Assembly: GCA_019247135.1 (NCBI GenBank)
Contig: JAFAPL010000288.1
Coordinates: 1 to 5,712, forward strand
DNA length: 5,712 bases
Reading direction: 5' to 3'
Source of the DNA: Chloroflexota bacterium
GTDB taxonomy: Bacteria; Chloroflexota; UBA6077; CF-72
Of the stretch, positions 1 through 5,457 are shown piece after piece. Position 1 is the stretch's first letter, and the number at the start of each line of letters is the position of its first letter. The notes under the pieces were generated by a model. The model was not told the origin of the DNA. It searched no databases and saw only the letters and a program-made list of their open reading frames with translations. Position numbers and translations under genes: made by a program.

Positions 1-659
1 CCAATTGCCATGCACTCGCCGACCGCAACCACGGATTCATCGCTCTGGCTCCACACCAGAATGGCTGGCGCCAGCTCGGCGATCTGTTCAGCCGTGATCC
101 AACCGCGGCGCACGACCCGAGCGACGAACTCCGGATCATTCAAACGCCGCTGAGCGAAACCAGCGACCGCCTGAACGTTCGAGAGCGCTGGTGAGAGTGC
201 AGGCGTCAGTTCCAGTCGTTCAAAGCCCGCGGCGTGCAACAAAGTCCCCAACCGGCGGCCAATAAACGGGTCGCCGCCGGCGGACTTGAAGCCATCCTCC
301 ATGATCAGGCGGTTGAGCAACACCCATGCTTCGCGGTGCGGGCCGCCAAACCAGTCGCCTTCCTTCTGCGGCTCACGTGTCGAGATCACCCCACCTGGCT
401 TGAGGGCGCGGTACGCGACGGTGAGCGCGGCAAGTGGGTCGCTCTGGTACGCCAGAACGCTGCTGAAGTGCGCGACGTCGAAGCTGGCGTCGGGCAGCTG
501 CGCATCGAGAATGTCCGAGACGCGGAACTCGGCATTGGTGACTCCGAGCAGTTCAGATTGCGCTTTCGCCTGGGCGATCGAGGGCTCTGAAATGTCGATG
601 CCGAGCACCTCGCCGGGAGTAACGACGGCCGCTAGGTTACCGTGAATTCGCCACCGGTA
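1..659 (-). pseudogene. SAM-dependent class I methyltransferase, N-terminally truncated
   Basis: An uninterrupted minus-strand frame of about 219 codons runs from an in-frame TGA (660-662) to the window edge. It reads as the core of a UbiE-like methyltransferase. The loop between strands 1 and 2 is followed by VLGIDIS, whose Asp (about residue 22) would bind the SAM ribose. Next come FRVSDILDAQLPDASFD (motif II region) and YRALKPGGVIS (motif III), then a C-terminal part ending near GECMAIG, probably a few residues short of the natural end. The part before GNLAAVV, which should carry the helix leading into the fold and the glycine-rich DxGxGxG SAM loop, is absent. No plausible in-frame start codon precedes the second strand. 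The other two minus-strand frames over 660-772 contain no glycine-rich loop either, so a single sequencing frameshift does not explain the loss. Substrate is unknown. I judge it a 5'-truncated, probably inactive relic. Confidence 0.85.
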
Positions 660-689
660 TCAACATTGTGGTCATGATCTGTGGGAGAA

Positions 690-708
690 GTGCCACCTTG
701 ATTGGCAC
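690..708 (-). terminator. weak stem-loop downstream of the VOC operon
   Basis: GTGCCA and TGGCAC form a 6-bp stem around a 7-nt loop, 65 nt beyond the stop of the last VOC gene in the direction of transcription. There is no T-run after it, so it is at best a weak or factor-assisted terminator and may be chance. The rest of the 113-nt spacer 660-772 shows nothing recognisable. Confidence 0.2.
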
Positions 709-772
709 ACGGTATCGGTGTCCTCGAGCAGCTTTCCCGACCGAACGATCATTGGCGAGTGCTGGCTGGGGA

Positions 773-1201
773 CTACGCTTGGACTGTCTTACCACCCCAT
801 TCTTCGGGCGCGACGTCTCGCAACGTTTCAGTAAATGTCCACTGATGGCCGAACGGATCCTCAGCATTGTACTGTCGTTCGCCGAATTCGAAATCGGTCG
901 GCTCCATCAGGATTCGTGCACCATGCGCCTGGGCGTGCTCGCAGTGAGCGCGTGTGTCCTCCACTCGCACCATGACCGAGTGTGTGATTTCGCCCGGGCG
1001 CGGCGGCCGGCGGTCGCCACGCACATCGGCGACGATCAGTGCACCGTCGCCAAAGCGTAGCTGCGAGCGATGGTTCTCCCCGATTCGAACGCGCTCGATG
1101 AAGCCAAATGCCTGGCTTAGCCAGACTACCGCCTCCCGCACATCGGGGTAGATCAATACGGGAATGACGGTCGCATCAGGTACCGACCGGTTCTTCATCA
1201 T
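773..1201 (-). CDS. VOC family protein, PhnB/glyoxalase-like (third gene of operon)
   Basis: A 142-aa protein of the vicinal oxygen chelate superfamily, complete at normal single-domain length. The N-terminal half has the beta-alpha start of a VOC module (VIPVLIYPDVREAVVWLSQAFGF, residues 12-34, abridged motif YPDVREA..W). The second half has HSVMVRVED (74-82) and the characteristic end EDPFGHQWTF (114-123), followed by DVAPEEWGG (129-137), a tail common in one PhnB-like subgroup. Such proteins bind metals or bulky ligands and include lactoylglutathione lyases, dioxygenases and antibiotic-binding resistance proteins. The reaction cannot be assigned here. Its ATG overlaps the TGA of the upstream VOC gene as ATGA, which suggests translational coupling; a second ATG directly follows, so the start could be 3 nt later. 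An AGGAG lies 11 nt upstream, slightly far. It is cytoplasmic, with no signal peptide. Confidence 0.93.
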   Translation of the reverse strand: MMKNRSVPDATVIPVLIYPDVREAVVWLSQAFGFIERVRIGENHRSQLRFGDGALIVADVRGDRRPPRPGEITHSVMVRVEDTRAHCEHAQAHGARILMEPTDFEFGERQYNAEDPFGHQWTFTETLRDVAPEEWGGKTVQA

Positions 1202-1605
1202 CTCATCTGGTGCTCCTGACCGTGGTCATGCAAGGGCCGGCCAATCTCCCAGTGATGTCCGAATGGATCCACCACCCGACCCAACCGCCAACCATAGGCT
1301 TGATCCTCAACCGGGTATATCTCCTGAGCTCCGGCGGCCACGGCCTGGCGTGCGACCGCATCCGGTTCGTCAACGATCAGCGCCAGCCGTACAGTGGATC
1401 GATTGCCGAGCGACTCCGGGCTGAAGTTCGCATGCTCCAAGGATTCGTCGGCGACAAAGAACCGATCACCGCCAATATCGAGCTGTACCACGACGTCTCC
1501 GTCCGGGCTCTCAACACGACGGACCTCCGTCGCGCCAAACGCTCGTTTGTAAAACTCAACCGCCTCGGCGCCACGCCGAACTGCCAGTGTGAAACAGAGA
1601 CTCAT
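1198..1605 (-). CDS. VOC family protein, PhnB-like (second gene of operon)
   Basis: A 135-aa single-domain VOC protein. Residues 9-24 (VRRGAEAVEFYKRAFG) are the typical first helix of PhnB-like proteins. DGDVVVQLDIGGDRFFVADE (35-54, abridged) forms the central strands, and the C-terminal motif YGWRLGRVVDPFGHHWEIG (104-122, abridged to YGWR...DPFGHHWE) is highly characteristic of the PhnB group. His and Glu in the terminal DPFGHHWE are candidate metal ligands by family analogy. The N-terminus is short, starting almost directly at the first strand, but this is common. The gene lies 28 nt after the upstream VOC gene and overlaps the next by 4 nt, so the three are probably cotranscribed. No strong Shine-Dalgarno precedes its ATG. 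Its sequence differs clearly from both neighbours, so the cluster is not a recent tandem duplication. The substrate is unknown. Confidence 0.93.
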   Translation of the reverse strand: MSLCFTLAVRRGAEAVEFYKRAFGATEVRRVESPDGDVVVQLDIGGDRFFVADESLEHANFSPESLGNRSTVRLALIVDEPDAVARQAVAAGAQEIYPVEDQAYGWRLGRVVDPFGHHWEIGRPLHDHGQEHQMR

Positions 1606-1633
1606 CTGGGCCGGCTACACGTACGCGACCGCG

Positions 1634-2041
1634 TCATGTGGTGGCTCGCTGCCAGAGGCCCATGACGCTGCCAAACGGATCCTTGAAGGTCGCAACACGC
1701 AAGTCGCCCTCCGCATAGGGCGCCCGCAAGACCTGCCCGCCCCCGGCCGAAACCCGGTCCAGCACCCGGTCGACATTGTCGACGTGGACGTAGGTAAGGA
1801 CGCCCGCATCACCCGACGACGCGCGGTCCTTCACCCAGGCTCCGATGACGTGACCGGTACCGTCCTTGAAACCCGCGTCGTTTCCGTTGTCGTGGACCGT
1901 CCAACCAAAGACGTGGTGATAGAAACGTGCGGATTGCCCGGGGTCGTCCGAGGGGATATGCAGATACGAGATACCGGCGGACCGAAACACCGGCGATGGC
2001 GAGTCTGTGGCGGGCGAATTGGCGGCGGATGGCGAGGTCAC
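1634..2041 (-). CDS. VOC family protein, glyoxalase-like (first gene of operon)
   Basis: A 135-aa VOC protein read from a GTG start. An open frame continues 84 codons further upstream, but that extension is arginine-rich, antisense to the TetR DNA-binding domain and unlike any VOC N-terminus. The GTG at 2041 has a strong GGAGG 5 nt upstream, which decides the start. After a Ser/Pro-rich, probably disordered leader (residues 1-18) the fold begins with GISYLHIPSDDP (23-34), where His28 sits at the usual first metal-ligand position. FYHHVFGW (40-47) follows, then LTYVHVDNVD and the end DPFGSVMGLWQ (121-131). This subgroup often has the VMGLWQ ending. The last ligand position is Gln rather than Glu, so metal binding may be altered. 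It is the promoter-proximal gene of a three-VOC operon divergent from a TetR gene, so it is probably controlled by that regulator. Confidence 0.92.
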   Translation of the reverse strand: MTSPSAANSPATDSPSPVFRSAGISYLHIPSDDPGQSARFYHHVFGWTVHDNGNDAGFKDGTGHVIGAWVKDRASSGDAGVLTYVHVDNVDRVLDRVSAGGGQVLRAPYAEGDLRVATFKDPFGSVMGLWQRATT

Positions 2042-2046
2042 GGAAA

Positions 2047-2051
2047 CCTCC
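2047..2051 (-). promoter_or_regulatory. Shine-Dalgarno of the first VOC gene
   Basis: GGAGG on the minus strand, 5 nt before the GTG at 2041. It is the best ribosome binding site of the left half and fixes the start of the first VOC gene, excluding the longer upstream open frame. Confidence 0.8.
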
Positions 2052-2058
2052 GATTCTG

Positions 2059-2074
2059 CTATGGTCAGCCATAG
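2059..2074. promoter_or_regulatory. candidate TetR operator (inverted repeat 6-4-6)
   Basis: CTATGG-TCAG-CCATAG is a perfect inverted repeat with 6-bp arms and a 4-bp centre. It lies between the divergent starts of the VOC operon (2041) and the TetR gene (2074), and its last base is the first base of the TetR GTG. Size, symmetry and position fit a TetR-family operator acting on both genes. No binding is shown; this is inferred from position and symmetry. Confidence 0.65.
2060..2065 (+). promoter_or_regulatory. possible extended -10 element for tetR inside the operator
   Basis: TATGGT preceded by TG one base upstream (2057-2058) resembles an extended -10 box. Transcription would then begin near 2072, making the tetR mRNA nearly leaderless at GTG 2074. 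The symmetric minus-strand hexamer TATGGC (2068-2073) could serve the VOC operon and would leave a short leader containing its Shine-Dalgarno. No clear -35 box is seen for either. Speculative. Confidence 0.3.
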
Positions 2075-2898
2075 TGAATACGGCCAGTGTGCCAGCCCAG
2101 CCCGACGGACGCAAGCTGCGGCGTGGCTATCGCTCGCCCAGCCGCGAGCGCCGCGCGCGTACGACACGCCAGCGCATCCTTGCCGCGGCGACTTCGCTGT
2201 TCGAGGCGCGCGGGTACGCCGGCACGAGCGTGCATGCCATCGCCGATGCCGCCGGCGTTGCCGTACCCACCGTCGAACTCCTGTTTGGCTCAAAGCCGCG
2301 GCTGCTCAAGGCGGCTATCGACGTAGCGATCGCGGGTGACGATCAGCCAGTGCCGATATTGGAGCGTGAAAGGGTTGCGCACGCGCGTGCGACCACCACC
2401 GCTTTCGACCTCCTGGCCGTGGTTGGAGATGTGGTGCGCCGGTCGATGATCAGGTCAGCCGGCCTGGTCGTTGCTGCGTTCGAAGTCGCGGCCACCGATC
2501 CAGGCATGCGTGTTGTCGCCGACGAACTCGGCAGACAGCGCGCCATCACTGTTGGCTGGTTGGTCGACGCGATTGTCGCGCGATCGGCTCTGCGGCCCGG
2601 TCTGACGCACGATATGGCAGTCGACACTGTCTGGCTCCTGATGGATCCGGTGGTGTTCCAGCGCCTGACGCGCGAGCGGGGCTGGACCCCTGAGCAATAC
2701 CAGAAGTGGTTTGCGGAGTGCGTCGCACGGTTGCTCCTGCGAAACCGTGGTCGGGCATCGACCTCACCCAATCAACTCAGCGGATGCGACGTTGCAGGGC
2801 CGCCGGGTTCAGGATGCGAACGCAGCGATGCTCCCACCGCACGCGGCGCCGGTCGGAGAGCGACCGCAAGACCTGGTTCACCGTCTCCCGCGAAGTAA
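2074..2898 (+). CDS. TetR/AcrR family transcriptional regulator with abnormal C-terminal extension
   Basis: Residues 25-83 form a TetR DNA-binding domain: the helix RERRARTTRQRILAAATSLF leads into SVHAIADAAGVAVPTVELLFGSK (52-74, abridged), the helix-turn-helix. The ligand domain is all-helical and reaches EQYQKWFAECVARLLLR at about residue 223, a normal TetR end. A further ~50 residues rich in Gly, Arg, Pro and Ser follow (to residue 274). From about residue 235 these are the antisense of a Crp/Fnr coding fragment, so the native stop was probably lost at a rearrangement. GTG 2074 is chosen because it immediately precedes a short basic leader. The open frame continues upstream to 1927, but that part is antisense to the VOC gene. 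GTG 2089 is an alternative start. Neither has a good Shine-Dalgarno, so leaderless translation is possible. It probably represses the divergent VOC operon and itself. Confidence 0.85.
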   Translation: MNTASVPAQPDGRKLRRGYRSPSRERRARTTRQRILAAATSLFEARGYAGTSVHAIADAAGVAVPTVELLFGSKPRLLKAAIDVAIAGDDQPVPILERERVAHARATTTAFDLLAVVGDVVRRSMIRSAGLVVAAFEVAATDPGMRVVADELGRQRAITVGWLVDAIVARSALRPGLTHDMAVDTVWLLMDPVVFQRLTRERGWTPEQYQKWFAECVARLLLRNRGRASTSPNQLSGCDVAGPPGSGCERSDAPTARGAGRRATARPGSPSPAK

Positions 2899-3015
2899 GG
2901 GCCAGCAGTCACCCATAGGCACCCTTCCGCAAGGCCTCGGTTCCGGCGCGTCCCGCGCCAGGTTGGTGAGGTAGACGAGGAGCGCTGTAGCTGAATCTGA
3001 TCGCACCGTACGCAT
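2777..3015 (-). pseudogene. Crp/Fnr-family regulator, C-terminal fragment with frameshift
   Basis: On the minus strand 2780-2908 encode 43 residues: ALTSRETVNQVLRSL is a Crp/Fnr recognition helix and is followed by the winged part ending in VRILNPAALQRRIR and a TGA at 2777-2779, a natural-looking C-terminus. An in-frame TGA (2909-2911) precedes it. In another frame just upstream (from about 3015) the peptide LLVYLTNLARD then GRVPMG resembles the helix and strand that normally lead into this HTH. About 7 residues are missing between PMG and LLALTSRE, consistent with a 16-nt deletion that also shifts frame. The N-terminal cyclic-nucleotide-like sensor domain is absent, replaced by transposase sequence. 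It is a dead remnant. The HTH assignment is firm; the upstream frame is inference. Confidence 0.65.
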
Positions 3016-3522
3016 CCCAGGTACTGGCGAGTCAAGTACGCCACCGCACTACGGCTCGGCACGGCGGAGACCGAAGCGATCTTGCGCCGCTTCACGCGCA
3101 ACAACCTTCAGCACCCAACGTATCGAGCGCTGACCGAGCTCGGCAAGGCCGTCCGGACCGTATTTCTGTGCCGAAATCTCTCGTCCGAAGCGCTGCGGCG
3201 CGAGATACATGAAGGTCTGCAGGTGGTGGAGAACTGGAACAGCGCCAACGGCTTCATTCACTACGGCAAGAGCGGGGAATTCGCCTCCAATCGACGCGAA
3301 GACCAGGAGCTATCCATGCTCTCGTTGCACTTGCTGCAGATCAGCCTCGTCTACATCAACACGCTGATGATCCAGCACGTGCTCGGCGAGGACCGCTGGG
3401 CCAATGCGATGAGCGCCGAGGATCTTCGCGCCCTCACTCCGCTTTTGTACAGCCACGTAAATCCGTACGGCGTCTTCAATCTGGACCTGAGTACCCGGCT
3501 ACCGATCGGGGACGCGGCCTGA
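3001..3522 (+). pseudogene. tnpA: Tn3-family transposase, C-terminal fragment
   Basis: After an in-frame TGA at 2998-3000 an open frame of 173 codons gives the C-terminal end of a Tn3-family DDE transposase. Signature stretches are [53 protein letters not shown] (3223-3255), [24 protein letters not shown] and [16 protein letters not shown]. Homology starts at about 3022-3031. Full-length family members have close to 1000 residues, so about five-sixths, including the first two catalytic acidic residues, is missing. Only the stretch expected to hold the last catalytic Glu remains. There is no start codon with a ribosome binding site; TTG 3082 would begin mid-domain. It cannot be an active transposase. 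Its TGA (3520-3522) directly abuts the converging stop of the amidase frame (3523-3525). Confidence 0.93.
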
Positions 3523-3591
3523 CTAGCGTCGCCCAGACCTTCGGCTACTTTGCACTTCGTAGCACGAATGTTTGGGATTGGGCCTAAACAA
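3022..3591 (+). mobile_element. Tn3-family transposon relic (right end only)
   Basis: This is the remaining right part of a Tn3-like element: the end of tnpA plus about 65 nt up to the point where amidase homology stops (3586-3591). The left junction is near 3015-3030, where Crp/Fnr sequence gives way to transposase. No resolvase, cargo gene or left end is present in the window. Confidence 0.75.
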
Positions 3592-3837
3592 GACGTCTTT
3601 GACTCCGAACGGGATCCCGACGAGCGGCGGGGCATCCGTCGCGCTTTCGGACAGCATAGCATCGCAGCGAGCCGCGGCGGCTAACGCGACGTCAGGGTCC
3701 AGTGTTGCCCATGCGCGAATGGTCGGATCCAGAGTTTGAATTCGTTCCAGCAGGCAGCGGACGAGCTCCACCGATGAGACGGACCGGTTCCGATACGCGC
3801 GGCTGAGCTGTGTGATCGAAAGGTCCCAGAGTTGCAC
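3523..3837 (-). pseudogene. amidase (amidase signature family), 5' fragment
   Basis: From GTG 3837 the frame encodes the N-terminus of an amidase-signature enzyme: LWDLSITQLSRAYRNRSVSS (3-22), VELVRCLLERIQTLDPTIRAW, then PPLVGIPFGVKDV (70-82). Lys80 in GVKD is the catalytic lysine of the Ser-cisSer-Lys triad. Homology stops at about residue 83; residues 84-104 (starting FRPNPKH) do not fit the family and derive from the transposon end, finishing at TAG 3523-3525. Full-length enzymes have about 450-500 residues, so both catalytic serines and the Gly/Ser-rich signature are missing and the product cannot be active. The start lies 3 nt after the stop of a 57-aa ORF in the same frame, suggesting they were cotranscribed. 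The original substrate (amide, carbamate or similar) is unknown. Confidence 0.88.
3543..3584. repeat. candidate terminal inverted repeat of the Tn3 relic
   Basis: Tn3-family repeats of about 38-48 bp lie just beyond the tnpA stop. The only space for one is between 3523 and the amidase breakpoint at about 3586. Read outward-in on the minus strand, the segment starts GGCCCAATCC and contains TTCGT-AGC-ACGAA (3556-3568 on the plus strand), a perfect small hairpin. The mate is not in this window, so the exact ends are unproven, and it lacks the canonical GGGG tip. Confidence 0.35.
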
Positions 3838-3840
3838 CGT

Positions 3841-4014
3841 TTACTTGGTCTCATTCAGAGAATCCGGCGGCTCGTCCGTGGGCTGGAGCGGAGTTTGAAG
3901 GACGTGCCAGACTGCCTCGGCGGCACGTTCCACGGATTCCGATTTGCCGACCGTCGGCTCTGCGGCGGCGCGTAACACGCGGAGCACGTCATCCCGCGAA
4001 AACCCAGAGTTCAT
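3841..4014 (-). CDS. 57-aa hypothetical protein upstream of the amidase fragment
   Basis: An ATG-to-TAA minus-strand ORF of 57 residues, beginning MNSGFSRDDVLRVLR and ending SLNETK. It is mostly charged and helical in character, has no signal peptide or membrane segment, and has a Pro-rich stretch near the C-terminus. I do not recognise a family. Being 3 nt ahead of the amidase start, it could be a small accessory subunit, as GatC or AtzG-like proteins are for some amidases, but no diagnostic motif supports this. The Shine-Dalgarno is weak (GGG about 4 nt before the ATG). Its ATG lies directly next to an in-frame GTG of the divergent oxidoreductase frame (4015). The size and position are good; the function is unknown, and with its partner broken it may be decaying. 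Confidence 0.5.
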   Translation of the reverse strand: MNSGFSRDDVLRVLRAAAEPTVGKSESVERAAEAVWHVLQTPLQPTDEPPDSLNETK

Positions 4015-4061
4015 GTGACCCGTGAGCGTATCACCGAGACATGCGAGCCGACGTTAGCCCG

Positions 4062-4067
4062 TACAAT
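4062..4067 (+). promoter_or_regulatory. possible -10 box for the FAD oxidoreductase
   Basis: TACAAT differs from TATAAT by one base and lies 13 nt before ATG 4081 in the short divergent region 4015-4080. The nearest -35-like hexamer, GAGACA (4036-4041), is 20 nt away and weak. A promoter here would leave a leader of only about 7 nt. Confidence 0.3.
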
Positions 4068-4080
4068 GCGCCAACGGTCA

Positions 4081-5277
4081 ATGAACGGAAGCGAAACCAC
4101 CGCGGATGTCGTTGTCATTGGCGCTGGCGCGGTCGGCTGCGCCTGCGCCTATTTCCTGGCCGGCGCCGGAATGAGCGTGCTCATGCTGGACCAGGAGGGC
4201 ATCGCCAGTGGCGCGTCAACACACGCGACTGGCTCGTTTTCATTGCTTGCCAGCGACTTCAAGACTGAGCCGCATTTGCGGCTCGGCATCGAAAGCTATC
4301 GATTAACTCGGGATATGGTGCCAGCGCTGGAAGACGAAAGCGGTGTCAAAGTGCTTTACCAACGCCGCCCCAGTCTGCGGCTGGCGCTGGACGCAGTTGA
4401 GGAGGACCTCATTCGCTCATCGCTCGAGTGGCAGCGAGAGCTCCTTCCGGCGTGGTGGATCGACGGCAATGCTGCGCGGCGCTTGGAACCCCGCCTGACT
4501 GCTGAGGTTCGAGGGGCCGCCTACGAGGACGAGTCCGCTCAGCTCGATAGTGCGCAATTCACGCGGGCGTTGGCAGCCGCTGCCGAACAGCGCGGGGCGC
4601 AGATCCTCCTCCGGCAAGTTTCGGGGCTCGTGAAGGATGGTGACCGAGTGATCGGGGTGCGGCATACGCGTGGTGAGATCTCTGCCAATGCCGTCGTCCT
4701 GGCTATGGGTCCCTGGGCAGCCGCAGCTTCGGCATGGATGAACTTCGAGGTTCCCGTCCGGCCGCTCAAAGGGGAGCGCTTGCTGCTCCAGTTTGACGGT
4801 CCGCCACTGTCGGTGCTGATCAACTCGCCGAAGCGCGGGCACATGATCAGCCGACTGGACGGATTTCTCAGTGTTGGGAGCACGGCGGGGCGCGATTTCG
4901 ACGACCAGGAGGTGTACCTGAGGCAGGGCTTCGACGTGCGTCCGACCACTGCTGCGCTGGAAGAATTGATCCAGCGAGCAGTTGAAGTCCTGCCCGACGT
5001 TGTCAACGCCTCGGTCGCGCAGCACCTGGCTGGCGTGCGGCCGCTAACTCCAGACCGGCAGCCGCTGATCGGCCCCGTCCCTGGCTACGAGGGGGTCTAC
5101 CTCGCGACCGGCCATGGGACAAAGGGCATCCACCTGGCTGTTGTCACTGGACGAATCATCGCCGATCTCCTGACCCGTGGGTCGACGGACCTCTCGGTGC
5201 CTGTCCAGGCATTCACTCCAGCACGATTCATGACCGCCGTGACGGCCGATTCGGGCCCACACGCGACCGACGACTAG
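4081..5277 (+). CDS. FAD-dependent oxidoreductase, DAO family (D-amino-acid/glycine/sarcosine oxidase-like)
   Basis: A 398-aa protein from ATG 4081. Residues 10-19 (VVVIGAGAVG) are the Rossmann GxGxxG that binds the ADP part of FAD; Asp37 in VLMLDQE ends the second strand and would contact the ribose. SGASTHATGSFS (43-54) is the usual DAO stretch after it. The substrate domain fills the middle (PLKGERLLLQF is typical), and GVRPLTPDRQPLIGPVPG (318-335) with ATGHGTKGIH (342-351) is the conserved FAD-binding C-terminus. Length fits ThiO/SoxB/DadA-like enzymes, which oxidise amines of amino acids to imines. The exact substrate is not readable. The frame extends to GTG 4015, but those 22 residues do not fit the family and would overlap the divergent start region. 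ATG 4066 is another option; none has a strong Shine-Dalgarno. An aldolase-type fragment follows after 36 nt, so a catabolic operon is likely. Confidence 0.92.
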   Translation: MNGSETTADVVVIGAGAVGCACAYFLAGAGMSVLMLDQEGIASGASTHATGSFSLLASDFKTEPHLRLGIESYRLTRDMVPALEDESGVKVLYQRRPSLRLALDAVEEDLIRSSLEWQRELLPAWWIDGNAARRLEPRLTAEVRGAAYEDESAQLDSAQFTRALAAAAEQRGAQILLRQVSGLVKDGDRVIGVRHTRGEISANAVVLAMGPWAAAASAWMNFEVPVRPLKGERLLLQFDGPPLSVLINSPKRGHMISRLDGFLSVGSTAGRDFDDQEVYLRQGFDVRPTTAALEELIQRAVEVLPDVVNASVAQHLAGVRPLTPDRQPLIGPVPGYEGVYLATGHGTKGIHLAVVTGRIIADLLTRGSTDLSVPVQAFTPARFMTAVTADSGPHATDD

Positions 5278-5300
5278 CGGACTGACAAGTCGCCGTCTGA

Positions 5301-5306
5301 AAGGAG
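5301..5306 (+). promoter_or_regulatory. Shine-Dalgarno of the aldolase fragment
   Basis: AAGGAG with 7 nt spacing to TTG 5314. This strong site supports the rare TTG start and shows that a real gene began here, only 36 nt after the oxidoreductase stop. Confidence 0.75.
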
Positions 5307-5313
5307 TCCGCCG

Positions 5314-5457
5314 TTGCGCACTAATCGCACCAAGGCGAAGCTCGCCAGGCACGAGCTCGCGCTCGGCGCGTGTGTCTCGAGCTACTGGCCTGACCTCCTG
5401 TTGGCAACGTGCGGGGATTGGCTCGGCTGTGCTCGGCTGGGTGGCGTCAGTGAGTGA
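5314..5457 (+). pseudogene. HpcH/HpaI-type aldolase, N-terminal fragment
   Basis: A 47-codon frame from TTG. The first ~37 residues, RTNRTKAKLARHELALGACVS followed by SYWPDLLLATCGDWL (quoted in two pieces), match the N-terminus of HpcH/HpaI-family (2,4-dihydroxyhept-2-enedioate-type) aldolases, which start with N-R-x-K, then LG..VS and a segment leading to GxDW. These enzymes cleave hydroxy-oxo acids to pyruvate plus an aldehyde and have about 250 residues. Here the next conserved element, the (I/F)D.EHG metal and active-site region, is missing; the frame continues GCARLGGVSE and stops at 5455-5457. The break coincides with a 10-bp tandem repeat (5421-5440). With a strong Shine-Dalgarno directly after the oxidoreductase, it was probably the second gene of that operon. 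The family call rests on a short match. Confidence 0.68.
5421..5440. repeat. 10-bp tandem duplication at the aldolase breakpoint
   Basis: GCTCGGCTGT is followed directly by GCTCGGCTGG (9 of 10 identical). It sits where aldolase homology ends. Removing one copy would place the aldolase frame in register with the downstream phosphotransferase-like frame, so the duplication also sets the frame and the stop at 5455. Confidence 0.6.

Noticed and set aside
234..645. Two overlapping plus-strand open frames of about 118 codons.
   Set aside because: They are antisense to the clear methyltransferase frame and resemble no family.
668..1665. Several plus-strand open frames over the VOC genes.
   Set aside because: They are shadows of the minus-strand VOC genes with no domain motifs or ribosome binding sites.
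1927..2073. N-terminal extension of the TetR frame to ATG 1927.
   Set aside because: It is antisense to the first VOC gene, Arg-rich and unlike a TetR N-terminus; the operator would lie inside the gene.
2042..2293. N-terminal extension of the first VOC gene to 2293.
   Set aside because: It is antisense to the TetR HTH, and a strong Shine-Dalgarno marks GTG 2041.
2378..2391. Perfect 14-bp palindrome CGCACGCGCGTGCG.
   Set aside because: It lies inside the tetR coding region and is built from CG-rich codons (Ala, His, Arg); chance is likely.
3556..3568. TTCGT-AGC-ACGAA hairpin as a terminator between converging frames.
   Set aside because: It is short, has no T-run, and is better explained as part of the transposon end.
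4417..5025. A 202-codon minus-strand open frame.
   Set aside because: It is antisense to the oxidoreductase, whose sequence is conserved throughout; there are no motifs.
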